A DNA stretch of 64,000 nt, taken from NCBI GenBank assembly GCA_031277945.1, contig JAITLK010000003.1, forward strand, positions 643,104-707,103, written 5' to 3'. The position numbers and the translations under genes are program-made. The stretch comes from Microbacterium sp. (GTDB lineage Bacteria; Actinomycetota; Actinomycetes; Actinomycetales; Microbacteriaceae). Under the pieces are notes generated by a model. That model worked only from the letters and a program-made list of their open reading frames with translations. It did not search any database and was not told the DNA's origin. Positions within the stretch are counted from its first letter, which is position 1. Every line of letters starts with the position of its first letter. Below, piece by piece: positions 37,996 through 46,763 of the stretch.

Positions 37996-38376
37996 TCAGG
38001 AATGAACGCCGTCGAGGTACCACCAGCGACCGCTCTGTCGCACGAAACGGCTGCGCTCATGGACGCGCCCCGAGGCTCCTGAAGCCTCGCGGTAGCGCGC
38101 CACGAACTCCACCACACCGCGCTTGGCGCCGTCGGGGACCGGCGGCGCATCGAGGATCTCTAGCCCGAGCCACTGCGTGCCGGCGTCCAGCGCAAGCTCG
38201 GAGGGCGCGGTGCCAGGGTGCCAGGTATTCGTCAGGTACTGCACGTCGCCCCGCGCGAAGGCCGTGTACCGCGATCGCATCAGTTCCTCCGGCGAGGTGG
38301 GCACGGCGGCGCCGTCCAGGAAGCGCGCACAGCACGAGGCCGCCTCAACGCCGGATCCGCAAGAGCACATCGCCAT
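37996..38376 (-). CDS. YchJ/UPF0225 family protein with SEC-C motif
   Basis: A 126-residue protein, the usual length for YchJ. The N-terminal MCSCGSGVEAASCC is a SEC-C type zinc-binding motif, and SPEELMRSRYTAFARGDVQYL plus FVARYRE and HERSRFVRQSGRWWYLDG are the conserved SnoaL/NTF2-like core of the family. Function is unknown in general; zinc binding and a chaperone-related role have been suggested. Confidence 0.93.
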   Translation of the reverse strand: MAMCSCGSGVEAASCCARFLDGAAVPTSPEELMRSRYTAFARGDVQYLTNTWHPGTAPSELALDAGTQWLGLEILDAPPVPDGAKRGVVEFVARYREASGASGRVHERSRFVRQSGRWWYLDGVHS

Positions 38377-38447
38377 CCCCCTATTCTCCCCGCCGCTGAC
38401 AGCGAACGCCGTACGTTCTGCGTCCGGGTGATGGCTAGCCTCAGGTC

Positions 38448-39746
38448 ATGGATCAGATCCCGCAGACCGTCGGCGCCGCGCTGCACCGGATCCGCACGGT
38501 CGAGCCGGCAGCGGATGACGATTTCGCCGATCTGGAGCCGTTGGATGACCTGATTAGCAGCGCCCGCGTCGTCGCCCTGGGCGAGAGCATGCACCGCGTT
38601 CACGAGTTCCTCGCGCTGAGGCACCGCCTGTTCCGATATCTGGTCGAACGTCACGGCTTCACAGCCCTCGCAATCGAGTCCGGCTTCGCGGAGGGGTTGG
38701 GCGTGCAGCGCTGGATCGCGGGCGAGCGAGGCGATGCCGCGGAGGTCGCGCGCACCGGCATGACATACCATTTCGGATCCTGTGCGGAGTCGGTCGCCCT
38801 GATCGAGGACCTGCGATCGCGCGGGCGAGTCCGCTTCGCCGGTCTCGACGTGAGCGCGTCCGGAGCGGGCGGACCACGGCCCCTGGAGGAGGCCGCACGA
38901 TTGCTGGATATCGTCGATCCGGGATACGCGGATGTGGTGCGCCGCGAAATCCTGCCACTGTTCGGATACCTCCCCGCCGACGACGGCGGCATTGCGTGGG
39001 CGGCACCGGCGTTGCACGCCTACCTCGCACTTCCCCCGGCGGAACGCGATGCCCTCACCGCCGCGGTCGCGCGGCTGAGCACGCGGATCGACGCTCTCTG
39101 GCCCCAGTACGCCGCCGAGGCCGGCCGCGAAATCGCCTGGACGCTGCGTCGGCTGGCTGACAGCGCACGGCTCGGGACGGGCTTTCTCACCGCGATGATC
39201 GAGCGTCGTGCGGGCGGCATCACGCCGTCCAGCACACGAGACGCGCTCATGGCGCGCACGGTGCAGTCCCTTCTCGAGAGAGAAGAGCGCGTGCTCGTGA
39301 TCGCGGCGAACGGCCACATCCAGCGTTCGCCCATGCTGGCCCCTCCGCTGGTGACCGAGCCGTTTCCCACCATGGGGACCCACCTCGCCGCGTCCCTCGG
39401 GGAGGACTACGTGCCGATCGCCACCACCTTCGGCAGCGGCGAGGTGTGGCTGCACCGCCCGGCACCGGGCAGCCGACCCGGACACTCCGTGCCCTTCACC
39501 GACTCGTTGGATGCGGCGGCACCAGGCAGCCTGGACGCGCTGCTCGCGACGCCTGCGGTGGCGCTCGGTCTTCTCACCTGGCGCGACCGGCGAGCCGACG
39601 ACCCCATCGTGCGACTCATCGACGCTACCCGCTCGACCATGAACGGCGACGGCGAGATCCTCTGCAGTCCGCGGACGGCATTCGACGCCGCCATCCACGT
39701 CGACGCCATCACCCCGTGGCGCACCACGCTCGCCGACTCCGGGTGA
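38448..39746 (+). CDS. Erythromycin esterase family hydrolase
   Basis: A 432-residue protein with the family's key motif VVALGESMHRVHEFL near residues 41-55 (Gly-Glu-Ser-x-His), FTALAIESGFAEG near residue 75, and a C-terminal VLVIAANGHIQRSPM with a conserved histidine, all expected in the EreA/EreB-like fold. Members hydrolyse lactone or ester bonds; macrolide hydrolysis is only one possibility. The ATG at 38448 lies 71 bases after the YchJ start, on the opposite strand. A link to antibiotic resistance should not be assumed. Confidence 0.9.
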   Translation: MDQIPQTVGAALHRIRTVEPAADDDFADLEPLDDLISSARVVALGESMHRVHEFLALRHRLFRYLVERHGFTALAIESGFAEGLGVQRWIAGERGDAAEVARTGMTYHFGSCAESVALIEDLRSRGRVRFAGLDVSASGAGGPRPLEEAARLLDIVDPGYADVVRREILPLFGYLPADDGGIAWAAPALHAYLALPPAERDALTAAVARLSTRIDALWPQYAAEAGREIAWTLRRLADSARLGTGFLTAMIERRAGGITPSSTRDALMARTVQSLLEREERVLVIAANGHIQRSPMLAPPLVTEPFPTMGTHLAASLGEDYVPIATTFGSGEVWLHRPAPGSRPGHSVPFTDSLDAAAPGSLDALLATPAVALGLLTWRDRRADDPIVRLIDATRSTMNGDGEILCSPRTAFDAAIHVDAITPWRTTLADSG

Positions 39747-39791
39747 CAGGCGGGGCTCGACACAGCGCGAGCCACGCGCGAGCATGAAGGC

Positions 39792-40838
39792 ATGCTCTTC
39801 GATCTGCCTGCGCCCATGCTCGCCAAGGCGGTCGGCACCATTCCCGACCCCGCCCGCTACCCGGACGGTCTGCTGTTCGAGCCCAAGTGGGACGGATTCC
39901 GCGTGCTCGCCGCCTGGGACGGCTCCGAGGTCGAGCTGGGTTCGCGCGGTGCCAAACCGCTCACCCGGTACTTTCCCGAGCTCGTCCAGGCACTGCCCCG
40001 CCTGTTGCCCCGCCCTGCCGTCATCGACGGCGAGATCGTGGTGGCCACCGGCGCTTCGGGGTCGCGCCGGCTGAACTGGGAGGCGCTGTCGCAGCGGATC
40101 CACCCCGCAGCCTCACGTGTGAACCTGCTGGCAGAACAGACGCCGGCGATGATCGTGGCCTTCGATCTGCTCCGTGATGGTGAGGAGGACCTCACCGCGC
40201 TCCCCTTCCGCCAGCGCCGGGAGCGTCTGCTCGCGCTGCTCGCTGATGCCCCCGATCCGCTGCATGTCACCCGTGCCACCGCCGATCCCGCCGCGGCGGC
40301 GGACTGGCTCAGCCGGTTCGAGGGTGCGGGACTCGACGGCGTGGTGGCCAAGCCTCTCGCTGACGGCTATCAGCCGGGGAAGCGCGCGATGCTGAAGATC
40401 AAGCACGCGCGCACAGCCGATGTGGTCGCCCTCGGGTATCGCGTCCACGTGTCGGGCTCCGGCGTGGGATCGATCCTCGTGGGCCTGTACGACGGCGACG
40501 GGCTGCTGCGTCAGGTCGGCGGCGTCTCCGCGTTCACCAACGCCCGGCGCCAGGAACTCGTCGAGGAACTCGAGCCTCTCGTGGAGCGCGACGCGGAGGG
40601 CTTGCTCGTGCGTGCCGAGGGTGAGCGAAGCCGGTTCAGCGGGGGCAAGGACGTCAGCTTCGTTCCGCTGCGCCCCGAACGCGTGCTCGAAGTGCGCTAT
40701 GACCAGCTGGAGGGGCTGCGCTTCCGGCACACCGTCCAGTTCGAGCGCTGGCGACCCGACCGCGACCCGCGCTCGTGCACCTACGAGCAGCTGGAGCAGG
40801 TGCCCCGCTTCGATCTGGACGACGTGCTGGAAGGCTAG
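39792..40838 (+). CDS. ligC: ATP-dependent DNA ligase, LigC-like
   Basis: A 348-residue minimal ATP-dependent ligase. Motif I is EPKWDGFR with the adenylated Lys32; motif III/IIIa includes VIDGEIVV and AFDLLRDG; motif IV is LDGVVAKPL; motif V is MLKIKHARTADVVALGYR; the C-terminal OB-fold ends with RHTVQFERWRPDRDP. There is no polymerase or nuclease domain, as in mycobacterial LigC. In mycobacteria this type acts in end joining and excision repair with a separate primase-polymerase; such a gene lies about 3 kb away. Confidence 0.93.
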   Translation: MLFDLPAPMLAKAVGTIPDPARYPDGLLFEPKWDGFRVLAAWDGSEVELGSRGAKPLTRYFPELVQALPRLLPRPAVIDGEIVVATGASGSRRLNWEALSQRIHPAASRVNLLAEQTPAMIVAFDLLRDGEEDLTALPFRQRRERLLALLADAPDPLHVTRATADPAAAADWLSRFEGAGLDGVVAKPLADGYQPGKRAMLKIKHARTADVVALGYRVHVSGSGVGSILVGLYDGDGLLRQVGGVSAFTNARRQELVEELEPLVERDAEGLLVRAEGERSRFSGGKDVSFVPLRPERVLEVRYDQLEGLRFRHTVQFERWRPDRDPRSCTYEQLEQVPRFDLDDVLEG

Positions 40839-40841
40839 ACG

Positions 40842-42053
40842 TCACATCTCGACCATGCCCCAGGGCGAGTCGTAGGCGTCGGGGTCGGCCAGCAGGTCGA
40901 GGAAGGGGCTGGCGGGAAACGCCTCCGGGCCCAGCACTCCGGTTCCGCTCCACGCACCCCTGGCAAGCAGCTCCAGCGCCACGACAGGATTGATCGCCGT
41001 CTGCCAGACGACCGCCTGTGACCCATCGCGCGCCATCGAATCGGCGTTGTCGACCACGTGGTAGAGGTAGGTGGAGCGGGGCTGTCCGTCGCGTCCGACA
41101 CCGGTCACGTGGATGCCGGCGCAGGTCTTTCCCCGCATCCGATCGCCCAGCGTAGCCGGATCTGGCAGACTCGCCGCCACCACATCGCGTGGCGACACCT
41201 CGCCGCCGGGCACCGTCACCCGCTCGGTACGGTCCAGGCCCAGTTTGTGCAGCGTGCGCAGTACCCCGATGAACTCGGAGCCCAGGCCGTACTTGAACGT
41301 GACCTTGCGAGCACGCGTCCACCGTGGCATGAGGAGGACTTCCTCGTGCTCCACGTTGACGCACTCCACCGGCCCGATGCCCTCCGGGAAGTCGAACACC
41401 TCCGGCTCGCTGAATGGCTCGGTCGTGTACCAGCGCCCGTCCTCGTAGACGACCGGCGGGTTGAGGCACTCCTCGATGGTGGTCCAGATCGAGAACGAGG
41501 GTGCGAAGTCGTAGCCGTCCACGGTGAGATTCGCCCCGTCGCGCACTCCGATCTCATCGATGCTCTGGAACAGCTCGTCCTCCGCGTAGCGGGCGAACAC
41601 GTCCGCCAGCCCCGGCTCGACGCCGATTCCCACGAGAGCGAGACGGCCCGCGGCCTCCCACTCCTCGGCGAGGGCGAACTGTTCATCACCGAGCTTCACC
41701 CCGGGCAGGGTGAACGGCTGCTCGGGGTGTGGGTGGGACAGGCTCATCGCCATGTCCAGGTAGGTGGCCCCGGCCGCGAACGCTCCGCGGAAGATCGGCA
41801 TGACGAACCGCGGATCCACCGCGTTCAGCACGTGCGTGACATCGTGCTCGCGGATGAGGTCAGCCACCGAGGCTTCGTCCGATGCATCCACGCGCGCCGC
41901 GCTGAAACGTTCGTCGGCGAGCTCGGCGACCAGCTGTGCGGGTCGCGCGGGATCGTAATCGGCGATGATGATCGCCTCGTAGAAGTTACGCCTCTTCGCG
42001 ATGCGGGCTGCGGCAGAGCCCACGCCCCCTGCCCCCAGAATCAGAATGCGCAT
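40842..42053 (-). CDS. Saccharopine dehydrogenase family protein
   Basis: A 403-residue protein: N-terminal Rossmann domain MRILILGAGGVGSAAARIAKRR, then ELADERFSAARVDASDEASV and VTHVLNAVDPRFVMPIFRGAF, which match the saccharopine dehydrogenase NAD-binding part; the C-terminal catalytic-type domain includes GIGVEPGLADVFARYA and GIHVTGVGRDGQPRS. It lies 39 bases after the amino-acid permease on the same strand, so the two are probably an operon acting on a basic amino acid or related compound. The exact reaction is not given by the sequence. Confidence 0.87.
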   Translation of the reverse strand: MRILILGAGGVGSAAARIAKRRNFYEAIIIADYDPARPAQLVAELADERFSAARVDASDEASVADLIREHDVTHVLNAVDPRFVMPIFRGAFAAGATYLDMAMSLSHPHPEQPFTLPGVKLGDEQFALAEEWEAAGRLALVGIGVEPGLADVFARYAEDELFQSIDEIGVRDGANLTVDGYDFAPSFSIWTTIEECLNPPVVYEDGRWYTTEPFSEPEVFDFPEGIGPVECVNVEHEEVLLMPRWTRARKVTFKYGLGSEFIGVLRTLHKLGLDRTERVTVPGGEVSPRDVVAASLPDPATLGDRMRGKTCAGIHVTGVGRDGQPRSTYLYHVVDNADSMARDGSQAVVWQTAINPVVALELLARGAWSGTGVLGPEAFPASPFLDLLADPDAYDSPWGMVEM

Positions 42054-42092
42054 GTGTCGTCCCCTCTCGCACGCAGTCGTGCGTTGTTCGTC

Positions 42093-43697
42093 TTACCAGG
42101 CCCCACCGGAGGTGAGACCGCCGTCAACGGATCGTTCCAGTCCGTACTCGTCCTCAGGAACGAGCACGTCGGTGGCCTCGTTCAGCGCCTCGCCGCGGAA
42201 GAACGGGCGGGATTCGCCGAAGCGCGACCACACCAGCATGAGCACAACTCCCAGCAGGAGCGAGCCGACACCGATCACGAACGCGCCGCCCACGCCGAGC
42301 AGCGTCGTGTAGCCGTAGTCGACGTCCCACATGTCGATGAGGGACTGCACGAACGCGTAGGTGAGCATCAGCGCCCCGAGCAGAGGGAAGATCCCCTTGA
42401 ACCACAGATCCCGCGCCGAGTGGGTGAGTTCCCGACGGAAGAACCACACGCACGCGAAGCCCGTGATCGCGTAGTAGAAGGCGATCGCGAGACCGAGGGA
42501 GAGGATCGAGTCCTGCAGGATGTTGTCGCTGATGAGGGTCATGCCCACGTAGTAGGCCGTGGCGGCGATCCCCATCATCAGCGTGGAGAAGGAGGGCGTC
42601 TTGAACTTCGGATGCACGTTCTCGAAGGACTGCGGAAGCGCTTTGTACACCGCCATCGCGAGGGTTCCGCGAGCCGTCGGCAGGATGGTGGTCTGCGTCG
42701 ACGACACCGCGGAGACCAGCACCGCGATCACCAGCACGAACCCGAGCGGGCCCAGCAGCGGGTCGCGCAGAACGAGGAAGATGTCGTCCTGGTTGTCGGG
42801 GTTTCCGAGGCCGATGCCGCTCTCCCCGAGCCCCGCATACGCCATAGCGGCGACGGTCACCGCGACGTAGGTGCCCACCAGCACGATGCAGGTGAGGACC
42901 GCGGCGCGGCCAGGGATGCGCTTCGGGTCCTTCGTCTCCTCGTTCAGCGCGAGACAGGTATCCCAGCCCCAGTAGATGAACAGGCACAGCAGCACGGCCT
43001 CGATGAAGCCCGAGTACGACTCGAAGGCGAAGGGGTTGAACCAGTCGAGCTCCGGGGTCGCCCCGGTCTCGGCCTGTCCCGTGGAGATCCTCCAGATCGC
43101 CGCGACGACGAACAGCGCCAGAGCGGCGTACTGGATGATCAGGAGGATGTTCTGAATGCGCTCGCCCAGTTCGACACCGCGATAGCTCACATACGTCATG
43201 GCCGCGATGAAGACGACGCCGGTCGTCGTGACCACCCAGGGATTCGCGGCCAGGGATCCGTCCCCGATCAGCAACCAGAGATAGGTGCCCGCGACCTGTG
43301 ACAGGTTGGCCAGCACGATGATCCCCGCGATCGCCACGCCCCAGCCGCCCATCCAGCCGAGGATCGGCCCGAACGCCTTGGTGGCCCAGGTGAACGTGGT
43401 GCCGCAGTCGGGGACGCGGTTGTTCAGTTCGCGGTATGCGAACGCGATGAACAGCATCGGCACGAAGGCGATGATGAAGGCGATGGGAGCCTGCGCGCCG
43501 ACGGCAGCAACCACGAAACCGAGTGTGGCCACGAGGGAGTACACCGGAGCCGTCGAAGCGAGACCGATCACGGTGGAACCCCACAGCCCCAGTTTCGCGA
43601 TCGCAAGGCCCTTGCCCGTGGGTGGACCGGAAACCGCGCCGTTCTGCGAGCTCACAGGACCGGCAGCATCGCCGGTCGCATCGGGTTGCGATGTCAT
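42093..43697 (-). CDS. APC superfamily amino acid permease
   Basis: A 534-residue permease with about 12-14 membrane helices. Its core has GLWGSTVIGLASTAPVYSLVATLG in helix 1 (APC substrate-binding G-rich motif), ELNNRVPDCGTTFTWATKAFGPILGWMGGW at helices 2-3, and YWGWDTCLALNEETKDPKRIPGRAAVL near residue 240, the amino acid transporter signature. It is upstream of the saccharopine-dehydrogenase-like gene and probably supplies its substrate. Confidence 0.92.
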   Translation of the reverse strand: MTSQPDATGDAAGPVSSQNGAVSGPPTGKGLAIAKLGLWGSTVIGLASTAPVYSLVATLGFVVAAVGAQAPIAFIIAFVPMLFIAFAYRELNNRVPDCGTTFTWATKAFGPILGWMGGWGVAIAGIIVLANLSQVAGTYLWLLIGDGSLAANPWVVTTTGVVFIAAMTYVSYRGVELGERIQNILLIIQYAALALFVVAAIWRISTGQAETGATPELDWFNPFAFESYSGFIEAVLLCLFIYWGWDTCLALNEETKDPKRIPGRAAVLTCIVLVGTYVAVTVAAMAYAGLGESGIGLGNPDNQDDIFLVLRDPLLGPLGFVLVIAVLVSAVSSTQTTILPTARGTLAMAVYKALPQSFENVHPKFKTPSFSTLMMGIAATAYYVGMTLISDNILQDSILSLGLAIAFYYAITGFACVWFFRRELTHSARDLWFKGIFPLLGALMLTYAFVQSLIDMWDVDYGYTTLLGVGGAFVIGVGSLLLGVVLMLVWSRFGESRPFFRGEALNEATDVLVPEDEYGLERSVDGGLTSGGAW

Positions 43698-43776
43698 GGC
43701 GCGACGCTAGCGGTAATCCCGCGGGCTCGTCAACGTTTCCCACAGCCCGCGCCAGGCGAGCCGAAGGACGCGTCTC

Positions 43777-44799
43777 TCAGTCCTGCTTGCGCGCCCGAGA
43801 GGGCTGCACTCGCGGCGGCTCTCCCGGCATCTTGGGAAATTCCGGAGGGAACGGCATCTCGCCCAGCCCCGCGTCCAGATCACGCTGCCACCACTCCAGC
43901 AGGGTCTCGATGCGGCCCTGGTTCTGAGCGAACCCCGACCACGCGTCGCCGACGTCTGCAAGCCGCGCGGGAACGGTCCGCACTGTGAACGCGGTGGGAT
44001 CGACCTCGTCGAGCTCGTCCCAGGTGATCGGCGTCGATACGGTGGCGGTCGGCAGCGCGCGCGGGCTGTAGGCACCGGCCATCGTCCGATCGCGATTGGC
44101 CTGGTTGAAGTCGATGAAGATGCGCTCGCCGCGCTCCTCCTTCCACCACGCCGTCGTCACACGATCTGGCATACGACGCTCCAGCTCCCGCCCGGCCGCG
44201 ATCACAGCGTGGCGGACATCGAGGAACTCATGGCTGGGCTCGATCGGGCAGAACAGGTGGATGCCGCGATTTCCGCTGGTCTTGATCCAGGACTCCAGGC
44301 CCGCCTCCATCAGCACCTCTCGCATGCCGTGAGCGGCATGCGCCGCATCGGCGAACGTTGTGCCGGGCTGCGGGTCCAGATCGATGCGCAGTTCGACCGG
44401 GTTGTCGGTGTCACCCGCTCGTGATGCCCAGGGATGGAAGACCACGGTGTTCATCTGGACCGCCCACACGATCGCGGCGGGCTCCGTGAGCACCAGCTGG
44501 GGGTGCACCCGACCAGAGTTGTACCGCACCGACACCGCTCCCACGAAGTCGGGTGTGCCCTTCGGCGGGTTCTTGGAGAAGAAGCTCTCTCCGTCGATCG
44601 CCCCCGGGAACCGCTCCAGCGACACCGGGCGATCCCCGTTCGCGGCGAGGAACGGGCCCGAGACCGCGATCACGTACTCCGCGAGCTCGTGCTTCGTGAT
44701 CCCGACCGCGGGGAACACCTCACGGTTCGGGCTCGACAGCGATACCTCCCGGTCGCCGTCGGGTCCGGGAACGGTCAGCGTGATGCGCTCTGAGGCCAT
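43777..44799 (-). CDS. LigD-type polymerase domain protein (non-homologous end joining primase-polymerase)
   Basis: A 340-residue stand-alone PolDom: SSPNREVFPAVGITKHELAEYV at the N-terminus, RPVSLERFPGAIDGESFFSKNPPKGTPDFV, the DxD metal motif in LRIDLDPQPGTTFADA, TSGNRGIHLFCPIEP, and ITWDELDEVDPTAFTVRTVPARL. These are the archaeo-eukaryotic primase motifs of LigD N-terminal polymerases. It has neither the ligase nor the phosphoesterase domain. It may act with the LigC-like ligase encoded at 39792-40838. No Ku gene is seen in the window. Confidence 0.93.
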   Translation of the reverse strand: MASERITLTVPGPDGDREVSLSSPNREVFPAVGITKHELAEYVIAVSGPFLAANGDRPVSLERFPGAIDGESFFSKNPPKGTPDFVGAVSVRYNSGRVHPQLVLTEPAAIVWAVQMNTVVFHPWASRAGDTDNPVELRIDLDPQPGTTFADAAHAAHGMREVLMEAGLESWIKTSGNRGIHLFCPIEPSHEFLDVRHAVIAAGRELERRMPDRVTTAWWKEERGERIFIDFNQANRDRTMAGAYSPRALPTATVSTPITWDELDEVDPTAFTVRTVPARLADVGDAWSGFAQNQGRIETLLEWWQRDLDAGLGEMPFPPEFPKMPGEPPRVQPSRARKQD

Positions 44800-44939
44800 A
44801 CCGGCACCCTATGCGTCGCCCCGCGCGGGCGAAACACCTCCCATCCACGACGTCAGCGGCCGGGCGAACGGCGGACAGCCCCGGGTGGCGGCGCAGGACA
44901 ACCCCCGTGGCGGGGGCAGGACAGCGGCACCCGACTTGC

Positions 44940-45055
44940 CTGTGGTCTCAGTTTCTGCGAATCCTCGGCGGCACCGCCGCAGTTTGTGAGACCCCCGACG
45001 CCACGGGTCTTACAAACTGCGGAGTTCTGCCGCGGCATCAACCGGTTTTGAGACC
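44940..45055. repeat. Alternating inverted repeats built on GGTCTCA
   Basis: CCGCAGTTTGTGAGACC (44977-44993) and GGTCTTACAAACTGCGG (45006-45022) form a 17-bp inverted pair with one mismatch. GGTCTCAGTTTCTGCG (44944-44959) is a third, partly matching arm and GGTTTTGAGACC (45044-45055) a fourth. CTGTGGTCTCAG (44940-44951) is the exact complement of a 12-base word found twice after the lipoprotein gene at 60101-60130. Confidence 0.85.
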
Positions 45056-45057
45056 AC

Positions 45058-45230
45058 CGACACGGCGGTGATCACGACACGGCGGTGATCACGACACTGC
45101 GCCAACCACGGACACCACGGCAATCACCAAAACGGGGGCGATCACCGATATCCCGGCGGCCACCGACACCGCGCCAACCACCGACACGGCGGCAATCATG
45201 ACACTGCGGCGATCACCGACATCCCGGCGA
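45058..45230. repeat. Degenerate 17-18-bp tandem array, nearly ten units
   Basis: Units begin at 45058, 45076, 45093, 45110, 45128, 45146, 45164, 45182, 45200 and 45217. The consensus is CGACACsGCGGCGATCAC, with the first two units nearly identical and the later ones diverged. No unique spacers separate the units, so this is not a CRISPR array. Confidence 0.9.
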
Positions 45231-45245
45231 AGAAGAGCCCGTATG

Positions 45246-46331
45246 TCAGGGCGCGGGAGTCAGCAGCGGGGCCAACTGCTCACGCGTGAGTCGCAGGTTG
45301 GGGCCAGCGGGGTCGAGGATCACACCCGAGACACCGGAGTTGTCCGCGAGCGCCTTGATGAGGGCATCGGGGGCGAAGGGCGCAGCCTGCTCGCCACGAC
45401 CGAGCGCCACCACCTCGAGCGGGTGGGTGAACAGCTGCAGCAGTCGGCGTCCGTCCGACGTGTGCGCTTCGGCCACCCCGAAGCGCGGGGTGCCGTCTTC
45501 GTTGTCACCGGCACGACCGACGGCAACCCAGACCCGGCCTTCGCGCAGCGCTTCGACGACGGCTGCAGGGGTCTCATCCGTGCGCTCGCCCGCGATCAGC
45601 GACTTCACCGAGAACGTGGGATCGCACTCGCCCATGACCCGCTCGATGAGATCGCGCGGGATCACGGCGCGGGCGGTCCCGGAGAAGTTGTCGATCACGA
45701 GGCCGGCGAACTCGTTGGCGAGCACATGGCGCAACACGAGCGCGGCGGGCTGACCGATGGCGCTGGTGCCGGTGTCGCCGTCGGCTTCCACGGCCTGCTG
45801 GAGGGCGCGCCCCGAGCTGAAGGCGAGCATGTAGTTCTCGTCACCGTTGCGGATCACGCCCAGCTGGAGATCCTCGCCGGCTTCGACCTGCTGGCGGGCG
45901 TCACCCTTGACGCGGAGGAAGAGGTGGCCCTGCAGAGCCTGACGGAAGACGCCGAGCAACTCGGCGCCGGAGGGCGTCTCGCCGAGTCGGGCGAGGGCAT
46001 CTCGCAGCACAGCGTTGTCGCGGAGGCCGGGGACCGTCTCCAGCTCCGTGGGTGGCTCGTCCGCCGCGAACGGCAGCGACACGGTGCCGTCGGCGTTGTG
46101 GCCCGGCGCGACGACCGGGACCGCGGCGGGCTGCGCCGGCTGGGCGGCAGGCTTCGGCTGCGGGGAAGCCGCGCCGAGGCCACCGAAGGAGGACACGCTG
46201 ATGTTGACGTGCGGAACGGGCTCAGCCGGAACCTCTACGGCCTCCGCCTCTGCGGGCGCCGGGGACTCCTCAGGCGCGACCGGTGCGTCGGGCGTGGACG
46301 GGGTGTTCTTTCGGCGCGAGAAGAGAGCCAT
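45246..46331 (-). CDS. SseB-like protein with two related halves
   Basis: A 361-residue protein. After a Pro/Ala-rich acidic N-terminal region of about 75 residues come two alpha/beta halves: about 97-220 (NAVLRDALARLGETPSGAELLGVFRQALQG, NYMLAFSSGRALQQAVEA, AGLVIDNFSGTARAVIPRDLIERVM) and 240-355 (AAVVEALREGRVWVAVGRAGDNEDGT, RLLQLFTHPLEVVALG, GVILDPAGPNLRLTREQL). Each has the SseB N-terminal pattern ending in a hydrophobic-DPAGP-type strand. Function unknown. It lies next to pcrA, separated by a terminator-like hairpin. Confidence 0.75.
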   Translation of the reverse strand: MALFSRRKNTPSTPDAPVAPEESPAPAEAEAVEVPAEPVPHVNISVSSFGGLGAASPQPKPAAQPAQPAAVPVVAPGHNADGTVSLPFAADEPPTELETVPGLRDNAVLRDALARLGETPSGAELLGVFRQALQGHLFLRVKGDARQQVEAGEDLQLGVIRNGDENYMLAFSSGRALQQAVEADGDTGTSAIGQPAALVLRHVLANEFAGLVIDNFSGTARAVIPRDLIERVMGECDPTFSVKSLIAGERTDETPAAVVEALREGRVWVAVGRAGDNEDGTPRFGVAEAHTSDGRRLLQLFTHPLEVVALGRGEQAAPFAPDALIKALADNSGVSGVILDPAGPNLRLTREQLAPLLTPAP

Positions 46332-46397
46332 GCGCCCAGCCTAACGGGCTGGCACAGGGCAGGAGTTCGCGCGCGTCCTCACGCGACGTTGAGATGG

Positions 46398-46435
46398 CGA
46401 GATCCCCGGCGTACAGGAGAGCGCCGGGGATCTCG
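46398..46435 (-). terminator. 14-bp perfect hairpin downstream of pcrA
   Basis: CGAGATCCCCGGCG (46398-46411) pairs with 46422-46435 around a 10-base loop. It lies 67 bases upstream of the SseB-like start and 330 bases after the pcrA stop, so it would separate these two minus-strand genes. Confidence 0.75.
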
Positions 46436-46763
46436 GCTACGGCCGGACTCGGCTCGTGACCGATGACGAGGCACCCCTGCCCGCGCGATCACGAAGGTCC
46501 GCCACCGCGGCACCGCTCCCGCACTCCGCCCGCTGACGCGGACGATACCGAGGGCCGGATCGGGAGCGACCGAGGAAGAGGGTCGGTTGCACGGGTACGA
46601 CAGCAGAGCGCACGAATCCCCCGATGCGTGCACTGCTGTGTTTGCTGACCATCCCCCGACGCCTTCCCCCGTTCGAGGATAGCGCTAACAGTGGAATTTA
46701 TCCCTGATCATGACGAAGATCGAGTATGCATGATGCACACCATGTCGAACGGCGTCTTCGGCA
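46436..46763. other. Gap between pcrA stop and the hairpin
   Basis: Together with 46332-46397, this is a 430-base gap with no convincing gene. The stretch at about 46675-46745 is relatively AT-rich, and TGCATGATGCA (46727-46737) is a perfect palindrome around a central G. It could hold a promoter for an antisense or small RNA, but no clear -35/-10 pair is visible. Confidence 0.5.

Larger units (their letters stand above)
44800..45245. other. Gene-free 446-base repeat region
   Basis: No coding frame with a credible start or codon pattern lies between the polymerase-domain gene and the SseB-like gene. The first 140 bases show G/C-rich self-complementary stretches (CCCCGGGTGG, CCCCCGTGGCGGGGG at 44911-44925), the middle holds inverted repeats and the last 170 bases a degenerate tandem array, each listed separately. 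Confidence 0.7.

Noticed and set aside
38448-39746. Dedicated macrolide-resistance gene
   Set aside because: The erythromycin esterase family is broad and no resistance neighbours or mobile elements are present.
41058-43301. A 747-codon open frame on the plus strand
   Set aside because: It lies opposite the dehydrogenase and permease; composition is His/Arg/Glu-rich and there is no ribosome site.
45058-45230. Possible CRISPR array
   Set aside because: Units follow each other directly with no unique spacers, and no cas gene is present.
44800-45245. Insertion sequence remnant or origin of replication
   Set aside because: No transposase fragment, flanking target duplication, DnaA-box cluster or parS-like site was found.
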